NCBI GenBank assembly: GCA_002245135.1
Contig: NGBS01000875.1
Location: 205,696 to 269,695 of the forward strand
Direction of reading: 5' to 3'
From: Proteromonas lacertae
Lineage: Eukaryota > Sar > Bigyra > Opalinata > Proteromonadidae
Length of the DNA stretch: 64,000 nucleotides
A program made the translations under genes and the position numbers. Under the pieces are notes generated by a model. The model was not told the origin of the DNA. It was given only the letters and a program-made list of their open reading frames with translations, and made no database searches. Shown piece by piece: positions 46,311-55,150 of the stretch (position 1 is its first letter; each line of letters opens with the position of its first letter).

Positions 46311-47629
46311 ATGTCTTTTGTCGTCTATAAAGACGATGGTCATACCAAAAATTTAGAACCAAACGTACTAGTATATATTATGGTCTATATTGTTGTTAGA
46401 CACTTGCTTATGAATCATATAAAACAAAGAATATTCGGAAAAGAGAAACATTATATTTGCCTCTTACTCCATTATGCAATATCTGTGCTGAAGCATTATT
46501 CTGTATATTTGCTCATTTTACCCATTATAGTAAATAAACTTGAAATCAATAGTATATTAGAAGTTTATCTAGACATATGGGGGAAGAACCAGCATCAGAA
46601 TTTTATACCTCTATCTACTTTCCTTAATGAATTCCAATTTTCTTGTATCCAAATGATTTCCCTATTTTTTCCTCGCGGAGAAGTATATTACGATAAGTTC
46701 CTCCAATTTGTATTTGTAATTGTATTCTTCAACAATGTACAAATTATATCACTCCTATTAGCAATGAGTAAGATCCATTCTAATTTATTTATTACATCCA
46801 ATCAAATTAATCAGTTTACATCACTTTTTGATAAGACAATCGTACAAAGTTTAGATTTGTCTGCCTTTTATTTAAGTGATCAAGCTTGTGCACATAAGTA
46901 TATATATATCAATTAATTATTATTATTTATAATAGTTTACCACAAGGTAATTACTCAATGAAAGGTTTCATTAGTTTTGTAGATGCTTCTGTTGCTTTTT
47001 CCAATTTTTTATATGGTTTAAAATTGAAAATGTTAGAAAAAGTGATAAGTTCAAAATCGTACTACCAAATTGTAAATAGATATACTTATTATTGTAATAC
47101 AAGCAACTATTCAGATGTACGAAATAATAATAAAACTCCTACTGATATAACAAATACAAAAATAGCTTCAATATATCCAGAAGCAATACTAATAACTCAG
47201 AAATCAACATTTCGAATAGAAGAAGAGGAAAAACTACAAATTGAAGCTAAATCTAGATTAAACAAAGTCCCTAGCGAGTGTTGCTGTAATAAAATTATTC
47301 GATTCTACAATGATGAGCCTTCCCCTTATCATTTCGATTATTATTTGTCAAAACCAACATCACATAACATAGATAATTTATTATTTCAATTAAAACAGGC
47401 ATATGGTTATGCAAAAAGAACTTCAACATCTTTTAGAACAAGAAAATCAGATACAACTACTGAAAGTTCATCACGAAGTTCATTAAATATGAAAATTCAT
47501 GCAAACTCATTGAATTTGTTGATTGATTCACACAACAATAATATAAGAAGTAGAAGTGGTAGAAGAACAATGTCTGTGAAAACTGTTACTCCAGCTACAC
47601 AGAAAATAAATGTAAAATCATATGAATAG
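46311..47629 (+). CDS. Tandem family copy 7 (intact, most divergent)
   Basis: Exons 46311-46370, 46400-46502, 46531-46897 and 46936-47629 encode 407 residues. As in copy 2, the intron after FFPxG is absent (FFPRGEVYYDKFLQFVFV). Core: LNKLEINSILEVYLDIWGKN, SKIHSNLFITSNQINQFTSL, then NYSMKGFISFVDASVAF and VNRYTYYCNTSN. An insertion of about 60 residues precedes SECCCNKIIRFYNDEPSPYH. The signature motif is weakened to KQAYGYAKRTS. It marks the outer edge of the array and may have a separate role. Confidence 0.82.
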
Positions 47630-48637
47630 AAGGAAGAAAGATATATATATGGTTTTTCTTCTTTTTTACACACATTTTGTACATAATAATTATCACAATT
47701 TAGGATTAATATGTTATAATATGTAGTAAAATATTAAGATAGTATTAAATAGGTTTTTAGTATATATATTTAATGTTTTTCGTCTAATTTATCACTATAA
47801 AATAACAACATAATATTATAACAAAAAGAAAAAAAAAATTATTTTAATATCGTCTAAATTAACTCTCTCTTTCCTTCCTTCACAATTACTTCTTCATCTT
47901 CTACTCTTTTTCTCACTTACACCAGCATAATCTATCAATATAAAATAGTATATAACCATGTTCGTATGTTCAGCAGCAACCTGCTACGAGAAAAGCATGA
48001 TCACTGACTCTAACATCCTCTACCTATAGCACTTATTCACAGCAACATTTTATAATAGAAAATGTCACGTAAATTATCAATCAAGCGCATTTTAGAAAAT
48101 TAAGCTCGGGAATAAAAATCTCAGCAGCGATATGTCAGCCGAAAGATGGTAATTAATGAATATCCTCATAGCTCGAATGTGGTAGATTTTGGAAGAGGAA
48201 TTAACTGATTATAAAAATATATACCTTTATTCAGCAGTTTAACACGTTTTTGATAATTGTTTTTCTACCTATAAGCAAATAAGAATATGAATAAAAGAAT
48301 AATTAATATAATATCAGTGTAACTATGACATCAAATCAAAAATCCTCAATAATCCATAGCTTTCCAAAACGGTAAGACTAATGGTTAGGTTACATGGGTT
48401 CACATCATATATAATATATAAATCAATAAAAAGAAACAAAAAAATAATCAGAAGTTGGATATATGGTTTCATACGCTTAAAAAGCGTCCAAATGAGGAAT
48501 CCGATCCTTAGTTCATCATGTTATAATAGTAGTAATAATATATACCTTTTACATCATTGAATAAAACAAAGAAATGCAAAATGCAATAAAATGTAATTCA
48601 TATTTTTTGACATAGTAATAGTCAGAATTACATTTTT
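47630..48637. other. Long intergenic region after the array
   Basis: About 1 kb between copy 7 and the acid phosphatase. The stretch 47,870-48,130 is somewhat less AT-rich than its surroundings but has no long frame with splice support. No tRNA, rRNA or transposon is seen. It could hold a non-coding RNA or regulatory DNA; nothing in the sequence decides. Confidence 0.5.
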
Positions 48638-49841
48638 ATGGAATCTGAGGATTTAACACTACTACAAGTGAATATAATAACAAGACATGGCTCTAGATGC
48701 CCATTGAAAAATTATGAAATAGGAGAATCAAAACAAAAAGAACTTGATGATTTTTGGAATGAACAAATACTACAGAAAGATGATGTAGATAGAATAAACA
48801 CATTATTTCCATTGGAGGATGTAAAACTATATCCCAGAACTGATCCATATGGTAGATTAACTAAAACTGGATTTAATCAAATGTGTGATTTAGGAAAAAG
48901 AATTGTATTATTTTTTATAAATTATATTTTCAATAGAGATCAAAATATATAAACAATATTTTTCTAAAAGAGCCATTTCGAAAGAAAGAAGTTAAAATCA
49001 AATGTTCTGGGTTTGAAAGAACACAACAGAGTGCTCAAGCAATGTTATTAGGATTATTAGATCTGAAAATAACTTCAAATAAACCAAGAAAAGATTGGTA
49101 TCCAGTAGTTCATACATATTCTACTCCTCCATCCATTTTTGATCGTATTTTTTATTATTATTATTATTTTAATTATAGCAAGTGATGGATATACAATGAA
49201 TCTTCGTAAAGATAAGGAATTGATAAATGAAATATTGAGAAATACAGAAGAATATACAAAAATAATACCAGAAATTAATAAATATGTAGATGTGTCAAAA
49301 TTCAATCCTAGTTATTCATTTTTATATCAATTTGATTATTTTAGGACTTATATTGATAATAATTACCCAGTAATTCCAGAAATAGAAAAATATAAAGATA
49401 TTGTGTTTAAAAATGTTGAAGTTTATTTACATTCGTTTTATAAACAGCCAAAAGTGTATAAATATTGCAATGAAGGAATTTTGACTTTAATATACAAAAA
49501 TATGTTAAATAAACTTCATAATTGTATATATATATATATTATTTAATTGTAATTTAGTTAAACCATTGAAATTGTGTATATTATCTGGTCATGATTTAAC
49601 AACTGCATGTTTAATGTATCAATTCAATAAAGAAGAAGCTTGTAAGAGATGGCCAGATTATGCAGATAATGTTTATTTTATATTGTTATTTTATTATATT
49701 TTATAGATTGAAGTGAAATTATACAAAGATAACGAAGATAATCATTATTTTGAAGTTTTTCATAATGATAAGTCAATTATAATAGATGGATTTGATAGAT
49801 CAATATTGCCTTTGTCATGTTTTAAAGAGTTATTAGTGTAA
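48638..49841 (+). CDS. Histidine acid phosphatase
   Basis: Exons 48638-48904, 48937-49144, 49179-49523, 49558-49670 and 49707-49841 (introns 32-36 nt) encode 355 residues. The active-site signature is NIITRHGSRCP (RHGxRxP) near residue 13, and the late catalytic motif is LSGHDLTT. KIKCSGFERTQQSAQAMLLG and a substrate-pocket region in between fit branch-2 histidine phosphatases such as lysophosphatidic acid phosphatase (ACP6). No signal peptide is visible, so a cytosolic or mitochondrial location is more likely than secretion. It converges with the CMGC kinase gene, 106 bp apart. Confidence 0.85.
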
Positions 49842-49947
49842 TATAGAAAAATATATATTTAAATAATACAAATGTTTATTATAAATCATTAACTTAAATA
49901 TGTTTTTTAAAGGATTTTTATTATAAATTGAATTGTTTTACTATCTA

Positions 49948-50910
49948 TTAATGCCAATACAAACTAATTACTTTGTTGATCTCATTAACACATTCCTCAT
50001 TTGATAATTTCTCTATTCCATCATACAAATGTATTTTTTCGCATTTGAATAATGGTAGACTATCTCTATAGAAATAATCTAAGGTAAAAAATGGGTGATT
50101 TAAAGCTTGAAAAGCACTTATTCTCTTTGCAGGATCAACTTCCAATAGTTTCTTTATTAAGTCCACTAAACAAGGATCTAAAGCATATAACCTTCCATCC
50201 AATTTTTGATCTAGCCTTTGGAACTGAATCTCAATATCTTCACCACCTTTTATCAATGGTTCTTCCATTATCATCTCATAAAATATACATCCCACTGACC
50301 ACATATCAATGGATTCATCGTATACACCTTTGCTAAATAGTTCAGGAGATCTATACAACAATGTAACAACTTCCTGGTTATAGTCAATATTATCAGACCT
50401 TAAGCAGGACAAACCGAAGTCTGCTATTTTTACACACAAATTGTCATCTAACAATATGTTATCTGGTTTTAAATCTCGATGAATCACTCCTTTTGAGTGT
50501 AAATAATGAACTCCCTGTAATATCTGATTCATTATAGACTTATAATACTTTCTATTCTCGTTAATAAAGTAGGCATTATGTATAAACACCCTTAAATTTG
50601 AATTCATGTAAGGGTAAAGAATATTCACTCTATCCAGATTGTCATACATACCAGGCATTAAAACTTTGTGTATACCCAATATATTTTCATGGCGTAACAA
50701 TCCACCTAACATGATCTCTCTTAATAGACTATTTAGGGTGACATGGTTAGTATCAATTGATTTACATGCATACACTCTTCCTGATAAGTCACACTTTACA
50801 GATATTACTTCCGATGTTACACCACTCCCTAAATACCCCTCGGCTTGATAGGTATTGTATGATACATGTTGAATTGAAACTGGAGAGCCAATTCGGTTGT
50901 ATTGATCCAT
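49948..50910 (-). CDS. CMGC-type protein kinase (CDK/MAPK-like)
   Basis: One uninterrupted frame of 320 residues, intronless unlike most neighbours. Motifs: GYLGSGVTSEVISVKCDLSG (glycine loop), VYACKSI (VAIK Lys), LLREIMLGGLLRHENI (in the position of the PSTAIRE helix), HRDLKPDN, IADFGLSCLR, VVTLLYRSPELF and DMWSVGCIFYEM. The activation segment has neither TEY nor the CDK Thr context, and the C-terminal HPFF box closes the domain. It shares the LLRE(I/L)xLGxLL and GLSCL patterns with the MAPK at 19.4-20.5 kb. Catalysis is likely; the pathway is unknown. Confidence 0.82.
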   Translation of the reverse strand: MDQYNRIGSPVSIQHVSYNTYQAEGYLGSGVTSEVISVKCDLSGRVYACKSIDTNHVTLNSLLREIMLGGLLRHENILGIHKVLMPGMYDNLDRVNILYPYMNSNLRVFIHNAYFINENRKYYKSIMNQILQGVHYLHSKGVIHRDLKPDNILLDDNLCVKIADFGLSCLRSDNIDYNQEVVTLLYRSPELFSKGVYDESIDMWSVGCIFYEMIMEEPLIKGGEDIEIQFQRLDQKLDGRLYALDPCLVDLIKKLLEVDPAKRISAFQALNHPFFTLDYFYRDSLPLFKCEKIHLYDGIEKLSNEECVNEINKVISLYWH

Positions 50911-51339
50911 CGAAATAGAATTTGATGTAAAAATAAAACAACACTATAAAAAATAATTCGCATTGAATTTTATTTTGCAAATAGGATTCCAATACTTGGC
51001 TCAGATCTGGTTTGTCAATATTTGACTTTTATACCTTTTTCTTTTGTTTTTTTCATTATGTTAGAGATTAAATTAAGATAAGATTTTTTGTATATCTAAT
51101 AATCTCATATTCTGCTTTATATATAGCTATAAAACAAAGAATTCTATTTTTTGATGTATTTTTGAATGAAGTGAAATATAAATACTAACTATATAAACTT
51201 GAAGTACAGTACATACTAAGTTAAATTATACCATAAAATAAAAGCTGCACTTGCAGTCTAAAAAAATATGAACAATTTTCTCAAGTCCTTTAATTTTTAC
51301 TATTTTATATATATATTTCTAAACAACAAACAAAATTAA
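50911..51339. other. Intergenic before the Polinton-like element
   Basis: About 430 bp upstream of the CMGC kinase start, AT-rich, with no gene seen. The element boundary is probably at its right edge, but no target-site duplication can be proved from one end. Confidence 0.4.
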
Positions 51340-51386
51340 AGGTATGGTAATATATGTATAACCGTAAGAATATCACTGTAGGTGGG

Positions 51387-51469
51387 TAACCCGTACCAGA
51401 CTATTCTTAGGTGCCTTCTACAGGTAAGAATAAGCGATTTGAGTGTAAATTAGTTTTTGGTACGGGTTA
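51387..51469. repeat. Nested inverted repeat at the left edge of the element
   Basis: TAACCCGTACCA (51387-51398) is repeated in perfect inverse as TGGTACGGGTTA (51458-51469). Inside lies a second inverted pair, ATTCTTA (51403-51409) and TAAGAAT (51425-51431). The arms are much more GC-rich than the surroundings. It could be a cruciform or a structured end or leader of the element, or a folded RNA. It is not itself a terminal inverted repeat, as the other element end is not visible. Confidence 0.55.
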
Positions 51470-51616
51470 TACTGGAGCAAGTGGTGAATTTAAATTTCTT
51501 TATATATTTTAGTGTATGAGTTATTTTATGGGTTAAAATTTTTTTCTTTTGTTTTTTTATATATAATTTCATTTAACTTTTTCTTATTGTTTTTTATCAA
51601 TCATAATTTCAAAAGA

Positions 51617-51970
51617 ATGTCAAGAATTTGGATCGAGAATGTTAATATAGAAGATAGAAATAAGCGAGAAGATGAAGAATTTGAAAGAATCTATGCAATC
51701 ATTGAAAGTGAAGTAGCTAGAATAGTAGCTCAACCACCACCGCCATCACCTCCAGTAGTAATGTGGTATACTTCTGATACAGCTGATGAGGATGACAGAA
51801 AGTATGAAGAATGGCGTGCAATTCATAAACCAACCAGAGTAGCACAAGCAACCATACGCCCTAGAAAATGGGTTGATCCTGAAGAAGAGCGCAGAAAAAC
51901 AAAGATGTTAAAGCGTTATGGTATTGATGAAAAGAACATCATTGAAGAAAGACTAAGATTTCATAACTAA
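51617..51970 (+). CDS. Element orphan protein 1 (acidic/basic, unrecognised)
   Basis: The ATG at 51617 (MSRIWIENVNIEDRNKRED) gives 117 residues; the preceding hydrophobic codons in the same frame look like T-rich leader. Features are a helical start, a PPPPSPPVV stretch, acidic DTADEDDRKYEEW and a basic end (RKWVDPEEERRKTKMLKRYG). No family recognised. It is the first gene of the plus-strand block of the element. Confidence 0.55.
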   Translation: MSRIWIENVNIEDRNKREDEEFERIYAIIESEVARIVAQPPPPSPPVVMWYTSDTADEDDRKYEEWRAIHKPTRVAQATIRPRKWVDPEEERRKTKMLKRYGIDEKNIIEERLRFHN

Positions 51971-52098
51971 TTCTTAAATCATTGGTTTTAATTGAATTTT
52001 TGTTATTTGATTGGCTGAATAGAAATAAACATAATATTACATAATTCTTTTCATTCGTAAATTTCTTGCGATTTTTGAAATAATTTACATAAATTAAA

Positions 52099-52683
52099 AT
52101 GAGTGATTTACAAAATGAACTCGATGTTAGTATTGAAAAACACTTACAAAAAGGTGAAATGTATGAGAATGATATGTCTGAAGTAAAATCATTAATCATT
52201 AAAGTATTTAAGGATATGCTGGATGGTATGTATTCTGTGATTGAAGAGTATGAAGATGATCCAGAATGGAGTGAACAACCAGGTGATGATATTGATATAA
52301 CAATGGAAGAAGAAGAAGTGAAGGAAGAAAAACAAAGTGAATCTAAATCTAAAAAAAGAAAGGATATAACAAAGTCAGATTCAGATTCACAAGTGTGTAG
52401 TACTTGTGGTAAGAAGAAAGCTAATGATGAATTTGGTTATAAGAGTGAAGGTGTATTCTATAAATCTTGTACAGAGTGTAGAAATAAGAAGAAGAGAAGA
52501 TATGAAGAAGTAAAGAAAGGAAGTGATAATAGTGGAGAAGATAAGAAGCGTAAAGTAGAGAGTAGTTCTACCGCCGAGGGTCGACCAAAGGTAGATATTG
52601 CTAAAGTAGAAACACCTACAAGTTCTATCCCGGGGGTAGCTACAGTAGATCTAACTACATCACCTACTTGTATAATTAATTAA
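52099..52683 (+). CDS. Element orphan protein 2 with zinc-ribbon motif
   Basis: 194 residues starting MSDLQNELDVSIEKHLQKGE. An acidic middle is followed by a Lys/Ser-rich segment and CSTCGKKKANDEFGYK ... YKSCTECRNKKKRR, a C-x2-C ... C-x2-C treble-clef or ribbon-like motif of a kind common in large DNA viruses and their relatives. The end is Ser/Thr/Pro-rich. Nucleic-acid binding is inferred. Intronless. Confidence 0.65.
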   Translation: MSDLQNELDVSIEKHLQKGEMYENDMSEVKSLIIKVFKDMLDGMYSVIEEYEDDPEWSEQPGDDIDITMEEEEVKEEKQSESKSKKRKDITKSDSDSQVCSTCGKKKANDEFGYKSEGVFYKSCTECRNKKKRRYEEVKKGSDNSGEDKKRKVESSSTAEGRPKVDIAKVETPTSSIPGVATVDLTTSPTCIIN

Positions 52684-52746
52684 CTATGGTTTAAAATTCA
52701 TTTTTGTATTTCTATACGTTTTTATATATAAATAATTTCACATAAT

Positions 52747-53130
52747 ATGTCATATAATACATCTTTAGTTATGTTAGGTGATATGAAAGATACTTTAAAT
52801 GGTTTGAAACAAGAACTGTATATTTTATTAGGTTGTGTAGTTCTATGGGTTCTTTATAAATGCAAGAGAATATGTGCATGGTGTTATCATAAAGCCTGTC
52901 CTCCAGAATTAAGTGAAATATTAGCTGAGCCAGAACCTGCTGTTCAATTAGCATTAAGAAAATCTACTATTGTTTCTGCTATTCCATTTACTTTAACACC
53001 TGAAAATAGTAGAATAAATTCTAGAAATGCTAGTGATAATGAAGATGAAGAGCAATTAGAAACAGAAATAGAAATTATTCCTATTAATAAACCTGAGATT
53101 GAAATTCAAAAACCAATCATAAATATTTAA
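52747..53130 (+). CDS. Element orphan membrane protein
   Basis: 127 residues with one hydrophobic helix (LYILLGCVVLWVLYKC) followed by Cys-rich RICAWCYHKACPP and an acidic C-terminus (NEDEEQLETEIEIIPINKPE). A single-pass membrane protein of unknown role. Small membrane proteins are frequent in Polintons, but I cannot match this one. Confidence 0.55.
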   Translation: MSYNTSLVMLGDMKDTLNGLKQELYILLGCVVLWVLYKCKRICAWCYHKACPPELSEILAEPEPAVQLALRKSTIVSAIPFTLTPENSRINSRNASDNEDEEQLETEIEIIPINKPEIEIQKPIINI

Positions 53131-53312
53131 TTTTATATATAGTCTTTTTTTCGTATTTGATTTTTGAAAGTTATTTTTTGTACCCCTTAAATATTACATA
53201 AAGAAAAACCGTTTTATTTTTCATTCACACTTTTCTTACTCATTTTCAGTATTTTATTTTTTTCATTTTTTTACTTTAATAGAAAATTAATTATTCAATC
53301 ATTCAATCAAAA

Positions 53313-54482
53313 ATGCCAGCAGACAGAGTCAAACAACCAACCAATTCAGAATTATGCTCCCAGCTCCCATTAAAGGGACAGGCTTATGAGTTCTATCAGA
53401 AAGTGAGTCGTAACATCCAGCATTTAAAGACATTTTGCGACGAAATGTATATTCAAAGTTTGGCTTATGATGACAGCAAAAAATCAAAGAAGAAGCAAAG
53501 TCCACCACAATTCAACTATATCGAATTAGAGAAGTCAGCTACAGCAGTTTATTATTGCTTTTCATGTAAGTTTGATAATCAGAAGTTAATTCCCATTAAA
53601 CATCTAGAGACATTAGATCAAAATGAGTATATGAATTTATACTTTAGTGACGATGAGATGAAGAGTATAGTAAAACCAAATGTAAAACCGATTAAACCTT
53701 TTATTCAACCTCAGTTAAAACAACAACAACCACAACAAGAACCACCACCACCAACTGTACCTCAAAAACCTAAAAGAGTTTATAAAAGAAGAACTGATAC
53801 TGTAAAGAAACCTAAAACAAAAGTAGTTATTGATAGTGATGATGAATTAATTCATTTAAAGAAAAGAAAGATTGTTAAGGATTCTGATTTTGTTGACGAA
53901 CCAATGGGTATAATTGTGAAAGATAATGAATCAAGAACATCTGCTGATGATTTATTAAGTAGCCAAAGTCCTACCTTTACACCTCCAATGTCACCAAGGT
54001 CTGATTCTACACTTCTTGATGTTACTGATATTGATATTCTGGATGCTGAATTGAAATATTTTAATGCTGAAATAACTAAAAAAGATGAAGAAAAACAAAA
54101 AGAGATAGAAGAGAAAATTAAACATCAAGATGCAGAGAGAAAGAAACAAGAAGATGAAGAAAAAAAGAAAAAACAACAAGAAGAAGAAAGAGTTAGAAAA
54201 GTACAAGAAGAAGCAGAGAGAAAGAGAAAACAAGAAGAAGCAGAAAAGAAAAGAAAAGAAGAATTAGTTGTTATTAGAATGCTTCAAGAAGAAGAGAATA
54301 TGAGACAACAAGAAGAGTTAAGAAAGAAATGGGTATTAGAACAAAAGAGACAAATGGAAGAAAAGATGAAAAAAGAAAACGATGAATTAGAAAAGAAAAT
54401 GGAAGAAGAGTTTAAGAAGAGAATAGAAGAAGAGAAAAGAAAGAAAGCTGAAGAGTTTGAGAAGATAATGAAGAACTTATAA
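53313..54482 (+). CDS. Element orphan protein with long charged coiled coil
   Basis: 389 residues. The first 120 look globular (LPLKGQAYEFYQKVSRNIQH, VYYCFSCKFDNQKLIP). A Gln/Pro-rich and Lys-rich basic linker follows (KPKRVYKRRTDTVKKPKTK), then from residue 245 a single alpha-helix or coiled coil of Glu/Lys/Arg repeats to the end. No catalytic motif. It ends convergently with the integrase portion. Confidence 0.6.
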   Translation: MPADRVKQPTNSELCSQLPLKGQAYEFYQKVSRNIQHLKTFCDEMYIQSLAYDDSKKSKKKQSPPQFNYIELEKSATAVYYCFSCKFDNQKLIPIKHLETLDQNEYMNLYFSDDEMKSIVKPNVKPIKPFIQPQLKQQQPQQEPPPPTVPQKPKRVYKRRTDTVKKPKTKVVIDSDDELIHLKKRKIVKDSDFVDEPMGIIVKDNESRTSADDLLSSQSPTFTPPMSPRSDSTLLDVTDIDILDAELKYFNAEITKKDEEKQKEIEEKIKHQDAERKKQEDEEKKKKQQEEERVRKVQEEAERKRKQEEAEKKRKEELVVIRMLQEEENMRQQEELRKKWVLEQKRQMEEKMKKENDELEKKMEEEFKKRIEEEKRKKAEEFEKIMKNL

Positions 54483-54619
54483 GTATTAATATATACTTTA
54501 AATTTGTCTGGTTTATGCTTTAATCCATATACTTGAAAAAGCACTTTGAATTCATTACTTTGATAAAAATTGGTGTTTGTTTAATATGTAAAAAATAACA
54601 TAAATAAAAAACATAAAAA

Positions 54620-55150
54620 TTATACGAAATCATTAAATAGCGAATTTTTCTTATATACTCTACCATATCTACTTTTTCTACCTTCTGGTACTGGTTGAAT
54701 ATCTGGTTCTATAGGTTGTGCTTCATTATTTATACTATGAATTTGTCTTAATCTAAACTTGCCATTTGTTGTAATACTATTAACTGGTACTCTTTTTATT
54801 TCATGTGATTTGAATCTATATGAACCTATATCTCTAGGATTGAATTCTTTAGGTATTGTTCCATCCAAGTTCTTAACAGAATATGAAAACGGTCCAACTT
54901 TGTGTATTTGGTATACTTTATCTGTATAATAAGTAGTTTTTTGAAGTTTGTTATCTCTACGTTCTTTTATTCTGACAAAATCATCAGCTTTAAAATGAGT
55001 ATCACTTTTACGCTTCTTTAAGTTTCTAGCATGGGATTCTTTATACAATCTATCTTGGACTTCAAAATCATTGAATACTTCATTTGGAGTTAGATTATTC
55101 AGTGCAGAATGTGGTTTTGCATTGTAATCATCTACAACAGTATATACTAT
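54620..55150 (-). CDS. Polinton integrase portion (fossil)
   Basis: The frame carries VDDYNAKPHSALNNLTPNEV, the end of a retroviral-type (rve) integrase core as found in Polintons and LTR elements. It is followed by a basic SH3/chromo-like C-terminal domain (FVRIKERRDNKL ... VYQIHKVGPFSYSVKNLDGT). This is the Polinton c-integrase family that inserts the element. It lies next to the polymerase on the opposite strand. The gene is part of the broken element and is treated as a fossil. Confidence 0.8.
   Translation of the reverse strand: MVYTVVDDYNAKPHSALNNLTPNEVFNDFEVQDRLYKESHARNLKKRKSDTHFKADDFVRIKERRDNKLQKTTYYTDKVYQIHKVGPFSYSVKNLDGTIPKEFNPRDIGSYRFKSHEIKRVPVNSITTNGKFRLRQIHSINNEAQPIEPDIQPVPEGRKSRYGRVYKKNSLFNDFV

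Larger units (their letters stand above)
36072..47629 (+). repeat. Head-to-tail array of seven paralogous genes
   Basis: Seven genes of one family follow each other on the plus strand, starting at 36072, 37682, 39270, 41021, 42966, 44791 and 46311, with spacers of roughly 200-720 bp. Core exons have nearly constant length: exon 2 is 106 nt in six copies (103 in the last), the next is 147 nt and the next 214 nt (217 in the first). Intron positions and phases are the same, and only intron sequences, the short first exon and the Ser/Asn-rich C-terminal tail differ. This is old tandem duplication with divergence, not a recent repeat. Confidence 0.92.

Noticed and set aside
48369-48415. tRNA-like GGTTAGG...GGGTTCACATC stretch
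   Set aside because: No acceptor stem or anticodon arm can be paired around the apparent D- and T-loop words.
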